Shown here: positions 8,461 to 15,790 of the stretch, in pieces
How positions within the stretch are numbered: the stretch's first letter is position 1
Layout of the letters: the number at the start of each line of letters is the position of its first letter
Assembly: GCA_947588845.1 (NCBI GenBank)
Contig: CANQAR010000015.1
Coordinates: forward strand, 1 to 47,302
Origin: an uncultured Lachnospiraceae bacterium
GTDB taxonomy: Bacteria; Bacillota; Clostridia; Lachnospirales; Lachnospiraceae
Reading direction: 5' to 3'
Length of the DNA: 47,302 nucleotides
Notes under the pieces: model-generated
Databases searched by the model: none
What the model was told of the DNA's origin: nothing
What the model saw: only the letters and a program-made list of their open reading frames with translations
Program-made: the position numbers and the translations under genes

Positions 8461-9657
8461 ATGAGGAGACACGGCGTTTGGCATTTTTTTCTCGATCTGC
8501 TGGTCATACTGGCGGCAGTGGTGATCCTCCTGTCAGCGACACCGGCGGGGGAGATGGTTGAGAGGGTAAAATACGCGTGGAACGACGGCGGAACTGCAGT
8601 CTGGGAGGAGGCCGCCATCAAAGAGGGGATCAATTCTGAGGTGGAGGAATACTATTATGAAAATCTTCCGGAAGAGTTTCATGAAACTTACCGGGAGATC
8701 TATGTGCATATCATGAGAAATGAGGATTCCGGCCCTTTGTATTCGGAGACAGGGGTCGATGATTTCTGGAGGACCTATTACGCGGTGCTGGCGGATCATC
8801 CGGAGATTTTCTGGATCGATACGAGCGCTCAGATTCAGGAATCGGGGCTGACCAGAACGGTAGTCAGTTATGATTTTGATACGACGATTCCGAAGGAAAA
8901 CCGCGCGGATATGAAGGAGCGGATCCAGAGCGCCGCGGACGACTGCATCAGGCAGATTTCGGCAGATATGTCAGATTATGAGAAGATAAAATTCGTCTAC
9001 GAGTATATCATAGACAGGACAGAGTACGATTCCTCCGGGGAGGACAACCAGAATATCCAGAGCGTACTGCTGAACCGGCGCTCCGTGTGCGCGGGATATT
9101 CGAAGGCGTTCCAGTACATTCTGAACCGGATGGGACTGTTTTGTACCTATATTACAGGGACGATCAAGAACGACGGGGATCATGGCTGGAGCATGGTAAG
9201 GATCGACGGCCAGTACTATTATGTGGATGTGACATGGGGAGACCCTGTTTTTGCGAATCAGGTGGACGGGGCCGCCAGCCACGCCATGAATTATAACTAT
9301 CTGTGCTGTACGGAGACGGATCTCTTCAGGACGCATACGCCGGACGGGTCAATTCCGCTTCCGTCCTGCACGGCGGACAATTACAACTATTACATGATGA
9401 ACGACATGTACTATGAAACCTTTGATTATGATACGATTTACAGCAGGATAATGGAGTCGGTCTGGGCCGGCGAGGAAAATATCGTCATGAAATTCGGATC
9501 CGGCGACGCATACGAGCAGGCAAAGTATGAGCTGTTTGAGGGAAGCCTGCTGAGCGACGCGGGACAGTATCTGATGGAGATCAACGGGGTCAGTCAGTGG
9601 AATTACCGGTACAATACCGACGAAGGGTTCAGACTGATTACCATATACTGGCGCTGA
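8461..9657 (+). CDS. Membrane-anchored transglutaminase-like (papain-fold) protein
   Basis: A 398-residue protein with a basic N-terminus and one hydrophobic segment (about residues 8-27) that acts as signal anchor, so the body is extracellular. The C-terminal half has the transglutaminase-core triad: Cys210 in RRSVCAGYSKAF, His241 in GDHGWSMVRIDG and Asp256 in YYVDVTWGDP. This bacterial family includes cysteine proteases and amidases or cross-linkers acting on the cell surface; the actual substrate is unknown. ATG 8461 follows GGAGGAAGGA. The gene begins a plus-strand series, divergent from the surface-polymer operon, and has a moderate promoter at 8370-8398. About 107 nt separate it from the next gene, which has its own promoter. 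Confidence 0.85.
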   Translation: MRRHGVWHFFLDLLVILAAVVILLSATPAGEMVERVKYAWNDGGTAVWEEAAIKEGINSEVEEYYYENLPEEFHETYREIYVHIMRNEDSGPLYSETGVDDFWRTYYAVLADHPEIFWIDTSAQIQESGLTRTVVSYDFDTTIPKENRADMKERIQSAADDCIRQISADMSDYEKIKFVYEYIIDRTEYDSSGEDNQNIQSVLLNRRSVCAGYSKAFQYILNRMGLFCTYITGTIKNDGDHGWSMVRIDGQYYYVDVTWGDPVFANQVDGAASHAMNYNYLCCTETDLFRTHTPDGSIPLPSCTADNYNYYMMNDMYYETFDYDTIYSRIMESVWAGEENIVMKFGSGDAYEQAKYELFEGSLLSDAGQYLMEINGVSQWNYRYNTDEGFRLITIYWR

Positions 9658-9693
9658 TGAACGGCAGGGGTATAAAAGACAAAACAATCTGTG

Positions 9694-9735
9694 GCATCAT
9701 GGGGGCAAAATACTTTTTGACCCCGGCATTATATT
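9694..9735. repeat. Copy of the TTTTGACCCC palindromic repeat family
   Basis: GGCATCATGGGGGCAAAATA continuing into CTTTTTGACCCCGGCATTAT forms a hairpin (GGGG(G)CAAAA against TTTTTGACCCC) flanked by GGCAT/ATGCC-like arms. Its right arm supplies the -35 box of the promoter at 9717-9746. Confidence 0.6.
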
Positions 9736-9746
9736 ATTTTTATTAT
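9717..9746 (+). promoter_or_regulatory. Promoter of the TSCPD-protein/mtnN pair
   Basis: TTGACC (9717-9722), 18-nt spacer, TATTAT (9741-9746). The -35 box lies inside the right arm of the palindromic repeat at 9694-9735. The start codon follows 18 nt downstream, so the leader is very short. Confidence 0.5.
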
Positions 9747-9764
9747 GTAAGGGAGGATATTTTT

Positions 9765-10013
9765 ATGGAATTCAGGACAAAGGGCGTCTGCTCAAGCAAG
9801 ATCATTGTGGAACTGGATGGGGATACAATCCGGCGTGTGGAGTTTGTCGGAGGCTGCTCGGGCAACACGCAGGGAGTGGCGAAGCTTGCGCAGGGGATGA
9901 AGGTACAGGACGCGATCGCGCGTCTCGAGGGGATCCGCTGCGGAGTCCGTCCGACATCCTGTCCGGATCAGCTTGCGCAGGCGCTCAAGAAAGCGGCAGC
10001 GCAGAACGCTTAG
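9765..10013 (+). CDS. TSCPD-domain protein with four conserved cysteines (TIGR03905-like)
   Basis: An 82-residue protein. ATG 9765 (MEFRTKGVCS…) follows GGGAGG at ideal spacing; the frame is open further upstream, but that part is not protein-like. Four cysteines occur at the positions expected for the small TSCPD family: GVCS (C9), GGCSGN (C31), IRCG (C53) and TSCPDQLA (C61). The TSCPD domain also occurs at the C-terminus of some ribonucleotide reductases, and the four cysteines may bind a metal; the role of the free-standing protein is unknown. It lies 13 nt before mtnN and is probably co-transcribed with it. Confidence 0.85.
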   Translation: MEFRTKGVCSSKIIVELDGDTIRRVEFVGGCSGNTQGVAKLAQGMKVQDAIARLEGIRCGVRPTSCPDQLAQALKKAAAQNA

Positions 10014-10026
10014 GAAGGAACAGAAC

Positions 10027-10728
10027 ATGAGCAGAACAGGAATTATCGGGGCGATGGAGATCGAGGTGGCGAGCCTGAAGGAAAGCATGGAGATCACGCG
10101 CGTCGTCAAAAAAGCGGGGATGGAATTCTGTGAGGGACTGCTGGACAAAAAGCCTGTGGTCGTGGTGCGCAGCGGGATCGGCAAAGTGAACGCCGCCGTG
10201 TGTACGCAGATTCTTGCGGATGATTTTCAGGTGGATTATGTGATCAATACGGGAATCGCGGGCTCTCTCAACGCGGAGATCAATATCGGGGATATTGTGA
10301 TCTCAAAAGATGTGGTGCATCATGATATGGATGCCGTGAATTTTGGGTATCCGCCGGGACAGATCCCGCAGATGGACGTGTTTTCTTTTGAGGCGGATGA
10401 AAAACTTGCGGATCTTGCCGAGGCGGTATGCCGCGAGGTGAATCCGGAGATAGCGGTCTTCCGGGGAAGGATTGTCAGCGGCGACCAGTTTGTGGCGGAG
10501 AAAACGGTAAAAGAGCGGATTGTTTCCATGTTCGGCGGGTACTGTACGGAGATGGAGGGCGCGGCGATCGCGCAGACTGCTTACCTGAACCGGATACCGT
10601 TTGTGATCCTGCGTGCGATCTCGGACAAGGCCGATGACAGCGCGGTGATGGATTATCCGACATTCGAACGCAGGGCGGCGGAGCACTGTGTGAAGCTGGT
10701 GGAAGGGCTGATCAGCCGGATTGACTGA
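10027..10728 (+). CDS. mtnN: 5'-methylthioadenosine/S-adenosylhomocysteine nucleosidase
   Basis: A 233-residue protein, the usual length of the family. It hydrolyses the glycosidic bond of MTA and SAH, releasing adenine, in methionine salvage and S-adenosylmethionine by-product recycling in the cytoplasm. Family motifs seen: GIIGAMEIEVASLK at the N-terminus with the catalytic-region glutamate, SGIGKVNAA, VINTGIAGS, VSGDQFV, the ribose-binding EMEGAAIAQ and ILRAISDKAD with the catalytic aspartate. ATG 10027 follows AGGAAGGA; an upstream in-frame ATG at 9973 would add a basic non-homologous tail and overlap the TSCPD gene. The following hairpin at 10774-10802 probably ends the transcript. Confidence 0.95.
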   Translation: MSRTGIIGAMEIEVASLKESMEITRVVKKAGMEFCEGLLDKKPVVVVRSGIGKVNAAVCTQILADDFQVDYVINTGIAGSLNAEINIGDIVISKDVVHHDMDAVNFGYPPGQIPQMDVFSFEADEKLADLAEAVCREVNPEIAVFRGRIVSGDQFVAEKTVKERIVSMFGGYCTEMEGAAIAQTAYLNRIPFVILRAISDKADDSAVMDYPTFERRAAEHCVKLVEGLISRID

Positions 10729-10773
10729 GCAAAGAGATGCCGCCGGCAGGAAAGAAAGCAGGGAAAATTGAAA

Positions 10774-10802
10774 ACCCGCTCGCAAATCTTGCGCGCGGGT
10801 TT
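10774..10802. terminator. Hairpin between mtnN and thiT, probable terminator
   Basis: AACCCGC (10774-10780) and CGCAA (10782-10786) pair with TTGCG (10790-10794) and GCGGGTT (10796-10802). An A-rich stretch before it would give T residues for minus-strand (thiT) transcripts, while the plus-strand side has only a weak T tract. It is followed by the recurrent motif TTATGCGCAGGTCCG at 10809. Confidence 0.6.
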
Positions 10803-10830
10803 CGGGTCTTATGCGCAGGTCCGGAAATGC

Positions 10831-11105
10831 GTTACTGGTTCACTCCGGGACCAGCAACAATGCTCCGCGATACAGAAAACCCTCCACTGGAGGCTTTTCT
10901 GCATACTAAGGTATGCACAGAAATGCCACTTTCGTGGCATTTTGCGCGGGAAGTAAGCTGTAAGACATACTTGTATGTCTGTTAGCGAACGCCGTCAACC
11001 ATGGAATGAACAAAGAGAATTCCATGGTCTGCGCCTCAGATCTTGGGATTTCCGGACATTTTGTCCGAAAATCACCTCGAGCTCGGTGGGGAAGTGAACT
11101 GTAAC
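10831..11105 (+). repeat. Dispersed inverted-end repeat, long form (copy 1)
   Basis: A 275-bp non-coding element bounded by GTTACTGGTTCACTCC and GGGGAAGTGAACTGTAAC. Inside are the shared blocks GAAATGCCACTTTCGTGGCA, the palindrome AGACATACTTGTATGTCT, a GGAATGAACAAAGAGAATTCC stem, GCGCCTCAGATCT and a TTTCCGGACATTTTGTCCGA hairpin. The same blocks occur in the copies at 34893-35114 (inverted, long) and, without the middle module, at 19185-19328 and 24281-24432. It ends 12 nt beyond the thiT stop. Confidence 0.85.
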
Positions 11106-11117
11106 GGAAATGCCCCT

Positions 11118-11786
11118 CTATTTTGAGGTCTGTCCCAGTTTTTTTACCTGAACAAGCGCTTTGTTCACGGCAGGGATAGACAGTATTATAATAGTAAGAA
11201 CACCTTCAGAAAAGATATAGGCGCCATTATAAGCCAGGGAATAAGGCACGGCGCCCCAGCCTTCCCACGCATATTCTCCGAAGAAAATCCAGCCCGAAAG
11301 GAACGCGAAGAAATAGCGGCCGATAATTCCGAGGATGTATCCCTTGATCAGTCCGTTTTTCGATTTGCAGAAGAATCCGGACAGGCCGAGCGCTCCGAAC
11401 GCGAGCGGATAATCCACGAGAACCTGGAGCGGAAAATAAATGTAAGGTTCAATGATAAACTGAAGGATGCCGTAGGCCATACCGGTCAGGATGCCGGTGG
11501 CCGGACCGTACATATAGCCGATCAGGCAGATGAACAGCATACTGAACAGGGTGATGGAGCCTCCGAACGGAAACGAGTAGAGCTTGATCATCGATGTGAC
11601 CATCGCGAGCGCGATCGCCGCCGCGCAGAAAGTCAGTTCTTTCACAGAGAATTTTCTGTTTTTTCCAGTCTTTTTCACAAGGGCCGCCGCGCCCATCAGA
11701 ACAAGCACCAGCAGCAGGACGGAGATCCCGTAGCCGAGTTTGCTGAGAACCAGTTCTCCGTCAATTTCGTTTACAAACAGATTCAT
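11118..11786 (-). CDS. thiT: ThiT: substrate-binding S component of an ECF thiamine transporter
   Basis: A 222-residue polytopic membrane protein with about six hydrophobic segments. The conserved block YGILQFIIEPYIYFPLQVLV followed by DYPLAFGALGLSGFF is the family hallmark of ThiT and includes the aromatic and acidic residues that line the thiamine site. ThiT captures thiamine and docks onto the shared ECF energizing module, which is not encoded in this window. ATG 11786 follows AAGGAGG. It is monocistronic, with a strong promoter at 11955-11983 and a roughly 160-nt structured leader. No THI-box (TPP riboswitch) consensus could be found in that leader, which is unusual for thiamine transporter genes of Firmicutes. 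Confidence 0.92.
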   Translation of the reverse strand: MNLFVNEIDGELVLSKLGYGISVLLLVLVLMGAAALVKKTGKNRKFSVKELTFCAAAIALAMVTSMIKLYSFPFGGSITLFSMLFICLIGYMYGPATGILTGMAYGILQFIIEPYIYFPLQVLVDYPLAFGALGLSGFFCKSKNGLIKGYILGIIGRYFFAFLSGWIFFGEYAWEGWGAVPYSLAYNGAYIFSEGVLTIIILSIPAVNKALVQVKKLGQTSK

Positions 11787-11950
11787 AAGATTCCTCCTTT
11801 GTCTTTTGCGGCATTTCGTGCCGCAGTCCCGGAATTTTCGTGCGGATCACCCGAAAATCATTTCAAAAGATACGGCCGTATGGACGGCAGTTTTCAGGAT
11901 TCTTTCAGGCCTTCCGGATAAAAATGCATGAAAGAAAGGCCGATTTTCAG
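11787..11950 (-). promoter_or_regulatory. Structured 5' leader of thiT without recognisable TPP riboswitch
   Basis: Read on the minus strand, the leader contains GGCCTT…AAGGCC, an ATTTTCGGG…CGAAAAT stem and GCGGCacgaaatGCCGC just before the Shine-Dalgarno sequence. The TPP-riboswitch core (CTGAGA … ACC … CTGATCTGG) is not present. A regulatory role is inferred only from length and folding. Confidence 0.35.
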
Positions 11951-11954
11951 ATTA

Positions 11955-11983
11955 TATATAGCAAAGTGTTGCATAAATGTCAA
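11955..11983 (-). promoter_or_regulatory. Promoter of thiT
   Basis: On the minus strand TTGACA (11978-11983), 17-nt spacer, TATATA (11955-11960): a near-consensus sigma-A promoter, divergent from the promoter at 12005-12033. Confidence 0.8.
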
Positions 11984-12004
11984 GAAATTGTCGAACGATT
12001 TTGC

Positions 12005-12033
12005 TTTCCAAACAAAAAAATTGCGGCTATAAT
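12005..12033 (+). promoter_or_regulatory. Promoter of the membrane/coiled-coil gene at 12137
   Basis: TTTCCA (12005-12010), 17-nt spacer, consensus TATAAT (12028-12033). A TTGCTT at 12001 is an alternative -35 at a longer spacing. About 100 nt of leader follow. Confidence 0.6.
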
Positions 12034-12136
12034 GGCGGTACTTGAGCGAGGGCATCAGAATGGCGCCGCTGCGGATGCAAATCTGTCCTGTTTCGGGAGT
12101 GCCGCACTCAGATTAAATTTTTAAGGGGGAATCCAT

Positions 12137-12982
12137 ATGTTGCGTTTCATCATGGACCGGAATTTGTTGCTTTATGTTTTGGCAGCCGCATGCGCAGTCG
12201 GCGTGATCAGCCAGCTTATCCTGAAACAGCTCTACGCGAGACTGATGAGGAGCACAAGAAATACAGGGGAACCGGCGAGCGGCTTTCTGCAGCAGCTCCG
12301 GCAGAGATTTCAGTACTGTACGCATCTGAACAGTAAGGTGGGCAATGTGAGGGCTTTGATTCAGAGAAGCGTGATGGACTACCGCTTCTGGAAATTATCG
12401 CTGCATCAGTGGAGGCGTATCGGCGTGCAGTGTCTGGTGGTAAGTCTGCTGTGTTCGTTCGCGGGAACGGCTCTGATCATGAGAGAGGGAGGAAACTTTC
12501 TGGCAGGCAGCGTGTATCTCTGGATGGGAGCGCTTGCGGTCGTTTTGACCGCGGCGGCATATGGAATCGCCGACACAGGGTACGCGGAAGAATGTCTGGA
12601 GATAAGGCTGACGGATTATCTGGAGAACAGCGGAGCCGTTGGCGGCTGTGGCGCGGAGGACGGCGTGCCTGAGGGAAGCCAAAGTGGGGAAGGAGCGAAA
12701 GGGCGCGGACTGATCGCCTCGCCGGCCGTTGTGCCGGTGGCAAGGGGAAGAAAGGGCAGGCGGAAGGCGAGGGCGGAGCTTGCTGAGCAGACGGCCCGCG
12801 CCCAGAAGGAGAAGCGTGAGCTGAAGGAGAGTCTGGCCAGGGTCAAGGCAGGCGCACAGGAGGCGGCCGCGGAGAAGGAGCAGGAGTCGGACAAGGAACG
12901 CGGCGCAGAGCTGCTGCGCCAGATGGACGCAAAAGAACAGGAACGTATCGTGAGAGAGGTGCTGAAGGAGTTTCTGTCATGA
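12137..12982 (+). CDS. Conserved membrane protein with C-terminal coiled coil, function unknown
   Basis: A 281-residue protein. ATG 12137 has AAGGGGG upstream. Three hydrophobic segments are visible at about residues 9-30, 98-118 and 125-148, separated by a basic cytosolic-type loop (LMRSTRNTGEP…). After the third segment comes a Gly/Ser-rich linker and a highly charged Ala/Glu/Lys/Arg helix from about residue 205 to the end (RKARAELAEQTARAQKEKRE…), which reads as a coiled coil. No known domain is recognised; the general type occurs as an uncharacterised protein in Lachnospiraceae. It may be an assembly or anchoring protein, but this is a guess. A probable terminator follows, so the gene is likely monocistronic. 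Confidence 0.75.
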   Translation: MLRFIMDRNLLLYVLAAACAVGVISQLILKQLYARLMRSTRNTGEPASGFLQQLRQRFQYCTHLNSKVGNVRALIQRSVMDYRFWKLSLHQWRRIGVQCLVVSLLCSFAGTALIMREGGNFLAGSVYLWMGALAVVLTAAAYGIADTGYAEECLEIRLTDYLENSGAVGGCGAEDGVPEGSQSGEGAKGRGLIASPAVVPVARGRKGRRKARAELAEQTARAQKEKRELKESLARVKAGAQEAAAEKEQESDKERGAELLRQMDAKEQERIVREVLKEFLS

Positions 12983-13010
12983 GGAGATCGCAGAAAATGG
13001 CCTGTCGTAA

Positions 13011-13046
13011 GCCGCGGATTTTATCCGGCACCGGCGGCATTTTTTT
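13011..13046 (+). terminator. Probable terminator after the membrane/coiled-coil gene
   Basis: GCCGCGG (13011-13017) pairs with CCGGCGGC (13031-13038) with one bulge, followed by seven T residues (13040-13046). Confidence 0.55.
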
Positions 13047-13057
13047 ACCAGTTAGGC

Positions 13058-13086
13058 TTGCGAAATCTATATGGATTTGATAAAAT
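13058..13086 (+). promoter_or_regulatory. Promoter of pgi
   Basis: TTGCGA (13058-13063), 17-nt spacer, TAAAAT (13081-13086). The leader of about 150 nt contains a GC-rich hairpin (CGGGAAGT…ACTTCCCG, 13111-13132) nested in CCGGA/TCCGG arms. Confidence 0.7.
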
Positions 13087-13241
13087 ATACCGGAACCAGC
13101 CGGAAATTTCCGGGAAGTGCGCGTACTTCCCGAAAATCCGGCAAAAGAAAGGCGTGCGGCGCAAAATTTTCTCCGCCGCAGGCTGCATGACCGCCCGGCG
13201 CGCGGTTATCAGAATAACATTCAGGATAAGGAGATGTGGTT

Positions 13242-14591
13242 ATGGGAAACAAAGTAACATTTGACTATGGGAAAGCGGCCTGCTTTGTCGGGAGCAATGA
13301 AGTGGAGTATATGAAAAAGATCGCTCTTGACGCGAAAGAGCTGCTGCTGTCAGGGACCGGAGCCGGAAATGATTTTCTCGGCTGGGTTGACCTTCCGGTA
13401 AATTATGACAAGGAAGAGTTTGCCCGCATTAAAAAGGCGGCCGCAAAGATTCAGGGCGACAGCGAAGTGCTTCTGGTTATCGGCATCGGCGGTTCCTATC
13501 TTGGAGCAAGGGCTGCGATCGAATTCCTTCGCCACAGCTTCTACAACAATCTTTCAAAAGAGCTTCGCGGAACTCCTGAGATTTATTTTGTCGGCAACAG
13601 CATCAGCAGCACATATGTGCAGCATCTGATCGATGTGATCGGAGACAGAGACTTCTCCGTGAACGTTATCTCCAAATCAGGCACGACGACGGAGCCGGCG
13701 ATCGCGTTCCGTATCTTCAAGGCAATGCTTGAGAAGAAGTACGGCAAGGAAGAGGCCGCGAAGAGAATCTACGCTACGACGGACAAGGCAAGAGGAGCCC
13801 TGAAGAAACTTGCGACGGAGGAAGGCTACGAGACCTTCGTTGTTCCGGACAACGTAGGCGGCCGTTTCTCTGTTCTGACCGCGGTAGGTCTTCTCGCGAT
13901 CGCTGTCAGCGGAGCGGATATCGACAAGCTGATGGAGGGCGCCGCTTCCGGAAGAAAGCGCGCGCTGGAAGCAGATTTTGAGGAAAATGACGCGCTCCTC
14001 TACGCGGCGCTCCGCAACATCCTGCACAGAAAAGGCAAGAGCGTTGAGGTTCTGGCGAACTACGAACCGAGCATGCATTACGTTTCCGAGTGGTGGAAGC
14101 AGCTTTACGGCGAGAGTGAAGGAAAAGACCAGAAGGGAATCTTCCCGGCATCGGTGGATCTGACGACGGATCTCCATTCCATGGGTCAGTTTATCCAGGA
14201 CGGCAGCCGTATCATCTTTGAGACAGTTCTGAATGTCGAGGAGCCGAAGTGCGAGGTTTCGATCGGAGAGGAGCCGGTGGATCTTGACGGACTGAATTAT
14301 CTGGCAGGAAAGACCATGGATTTTGTAAACAAGAACGCGATGAACGGGACGATTCTCGCGCATACCGACGGCAATGTTCCGAACCTCGTGGTCAATATCC
14401 CGAAGCAGGATGAGTTCTTCCTCGGAGAGCTGTTCTATTTCTTCGAGTTCGCGTGCGGCATCAGCGGATATATTCTGGGCGTGAATCCGTTCAATCAGCC
14501 GGGCGTGGAGAGCTACAAGCGCAACATGTTCGCGCTTCTTGGAAAGCCGGGATATGAAAAAGAGAGGGAAGAGCTGCTGAAGAGGCTGTAA
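13242..14591 (+). CDS. pgi: Glucose-6-phosphate isomerase
   Basis: A 449-residue protein, the length of the Bacillus-type enzyme. It interconverts glucose-6-phosphate and fructose-6-phosphate in glycolysis and gluconeogenesis in the cytosol. Family features: [17 protein letters not shown], the sugar-phosphate loop [41 protein letters not shown] and the conserved C-terminal lysine region [21 protein letters not shown] 13242 has AAGGAG at 8-nt spacing; a GTG six bases upstream is less likely. A good promoter lies at 13058-13086 and a stable hairpin follows the stop. Codon use is strongly biased, as expected for a highly expressed gene. Confidence 0.97.
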   Translation: MGNKVTFDYGKAACFVGSNEVEYMKKIALDAKELLLSGTGAGNDFLGWVDLPVNYDKEEFARIKKAAAKIQGDSEVLLVIGIGGSYLGARAAIEFLRHSFYNNLSKELRGTPEIYFVGNSISSTYVQHLIDVIGDRDFSVNVISKSGTTTEPAIAFRIFKAMLEKKYGKEEAAKRIYATTDKARGALKKLATEEGYETFVVPDNVGGRFSVLTAVGLLAIAVSGADIDKLMEGAASGRKRALEADFEENDALLYAALRNILHRKGKSVEVLANYEPSMHYVSEWWKQLYGESEGKDQKGIFPASVDLTTDLHSMGQFIQDGSRIIFETVLNVEEPKCEVSIGEEPVDLDGLNYLAGKTMDFVNKNAMNGTILAHTDGNVPNLVVNIPKQDEFFLGELFYFFEFACGISGYILGVNPFNQPGVESYKRNMFALLGKPGYEKEREELLKRL

Positions 14592-14619
14592 AACAAAGAA
14601 AAGATCGTGACAAAGAGGT

Positions 14620-14649
14620 CATGGGGCCGGAAGACGTTCCGGCTCCATG
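14620..14649 (+). terminator. Stable hairpin after pgi
   Basis: CATGGGGCCGGAA and TTCCGGCTCCATG form a 13-bp stem with one G-T pair around a GACG loop. There is no T tract, so it may act as an RNA stabiliser rather than a terminator. Confidence 0.5.
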
Positions 14650-14739
14650 CTGTGCACAGGTCCAGGCAGGGAAGCCGGCTGCTGAGGCAGCACCTGGGCC
14701 GCGCGGCGGGCAGGAGGGAAAACCGGTTCCTGCCTGATT
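14650..14739 (+). repeat. TGCACAGGYCC motif element following the pgi hairpin
   Basis: TGCACAGGTCCAGGCAGGGA then GCCGGCTGCTGAGGCAGCACC matches the sequence at 46354-46397 at about four of five positions. The CAGGCAGGGAAGCCGG end can pair with CCGGTTCCTGCCTG (14726-14739), enclosing CTGCTGaGGCAGCA, so the region folds well as RNA. Confidence 0.55.
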
Positions 14740-14830
14740 GAAGACAAAGGGAAGAATGCGCCTGCACATGCCGCGGCAGCAGGCGGAGAAAGCTTCGAAT
14801 TGTCTGTGTGAAGGAAAAGGAGGGATTCGG

Positions 14831-15790
14831 ATGAAGATTGTATTTCTGGAGGCGGACAATCTGGGTCCGGATATGGTGTTTGACAGGTTTTCCGAGCTGG
14901 GAGAAGTGACGATCTACGGACAGACGCCGGATGAGCTGATCGCGGAGCGCATCGGGGATGCGGATGCGATTCTGGTCAATAAGCTTCCAATGTGGGAGTC
15001 CACACTGAAGGATGCGTCAAATCTCCGGTATATCGGCATAACGGCGACCGGCACGAATAATGTCGACTTTGCGTATACGAACACGCGGGGGATCTGCGTC
15101 ACGAATGTCGCAGGCTATTCAACCGATGTGGTTGCGCAGCATACATTCGCGATGGCGCTGTATCTGCTGGAGCACCTGCGCTACTATGATGAGTATGTCC
15201 GCTCGGGCGCTTACACGAAGAGCGACTCCTTCTGCCATATGGGAAGGACGTTTCATGAGCTGACAGGAAAGACCTGGGGGATCATCGGGCTCGGGGCGAT
15301 TGGGAAGAGAGTTGCCCGGATCGCGGAAGCTTTCGGCTGCCAGGTGATCTACAGTTCCCCGTCGGGAAGGAACAAGGACAGTCTGTACCGCCGGGTGGAT
15401 ACCGATACGCTCCTTGCGGAGTCGGATATCGTATCCGTACATACACCTCTGACAGAGGGGACGCGTCATATGATGAATTATGACGCATTTTGCAAAATGA
15501 AAAAGACAGCCATCTTTCTCAATGCGGCGCGCGGCCCCATTGTGGAGGAAGCCGGACTGAGAAAAGCGCTGGAAGAAGAGAGAATTGCGGCAGCCGGGCT
15601 GGATGTGCTGGAGCAGGAGCCCATGCTGGAAGATTCTCCTCTGCGGGCGCTGAGCGGCTGTGAGCGTCTGCTGATTACGCCTCATATGGCGTGGGCGGCC
15701 GTGGAGACAAGGAAACGCCTGCTGGATGAGGTCTGGATGAATCTTGATGCATTTAGGAATGGGGTAGAAAGAAACATATGCCGTGGATAG
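14831..15790 (+). CDS. D-isomer-specific 2-hydroxyacid dehydrogenase
   Basis: A 319-residue protein. ATG 14831 (MKIVFLEADNLG…) follows AAGGAGG; the open frame extends further upstream but that part is intergenic repeat. It has the NAD-binding signature GLGAIGKRVARIAEAFG (about residues 150-166), NAARGPIVEE with the substrate-binding arginine, a glutamate in LDVLEQEPM and the catalytic histidine in TPHMAWA. The family reduces 2-oxoacids (pyruvate, hydroxypyruvate, glyoxylate, 2-oxoisocaproate) with NAD(P)H; the sequence alone does not fix the substrate. It overlaps the start of the next gene by 13 nt, so the two are translated in tandem, and it is 239 nt downstream of pgi. Confidence 0.92.
   Translation: MKIVFLEADNLGPDMVFDRFSELGEVTIYGQTPDELIAERIGDADAILVNKLPMWESTLKDASNLRYIGITATGTNNVDFAYTNTRGICVTNVAGYSTDVVAQHTFAMALYLLEHLRYYDEYVRSGAYTKSDSFCHMGRTFHELTGKTWGIIGLGAIGKRVARIAEAFGCQVIYSSPSGRNKDSLYRRVDTDTLLAESDIVSVHTPLTEGTRHMMNYDAFCKMKKTAIFLNAARGPIVEEAGLRKALEEERIAAAGLDVLEQEPMLEDSPLRALSGCERLLITPHMAWAAVETRKRLLDEVWMNLDAFRNGVERNICRG

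Noticed and set aside
11787-11950. TPP riboswitch upstream of thiT
   Set aside because: Expected from the gene's function, but the conserved core sequences are not found on the minus strand.
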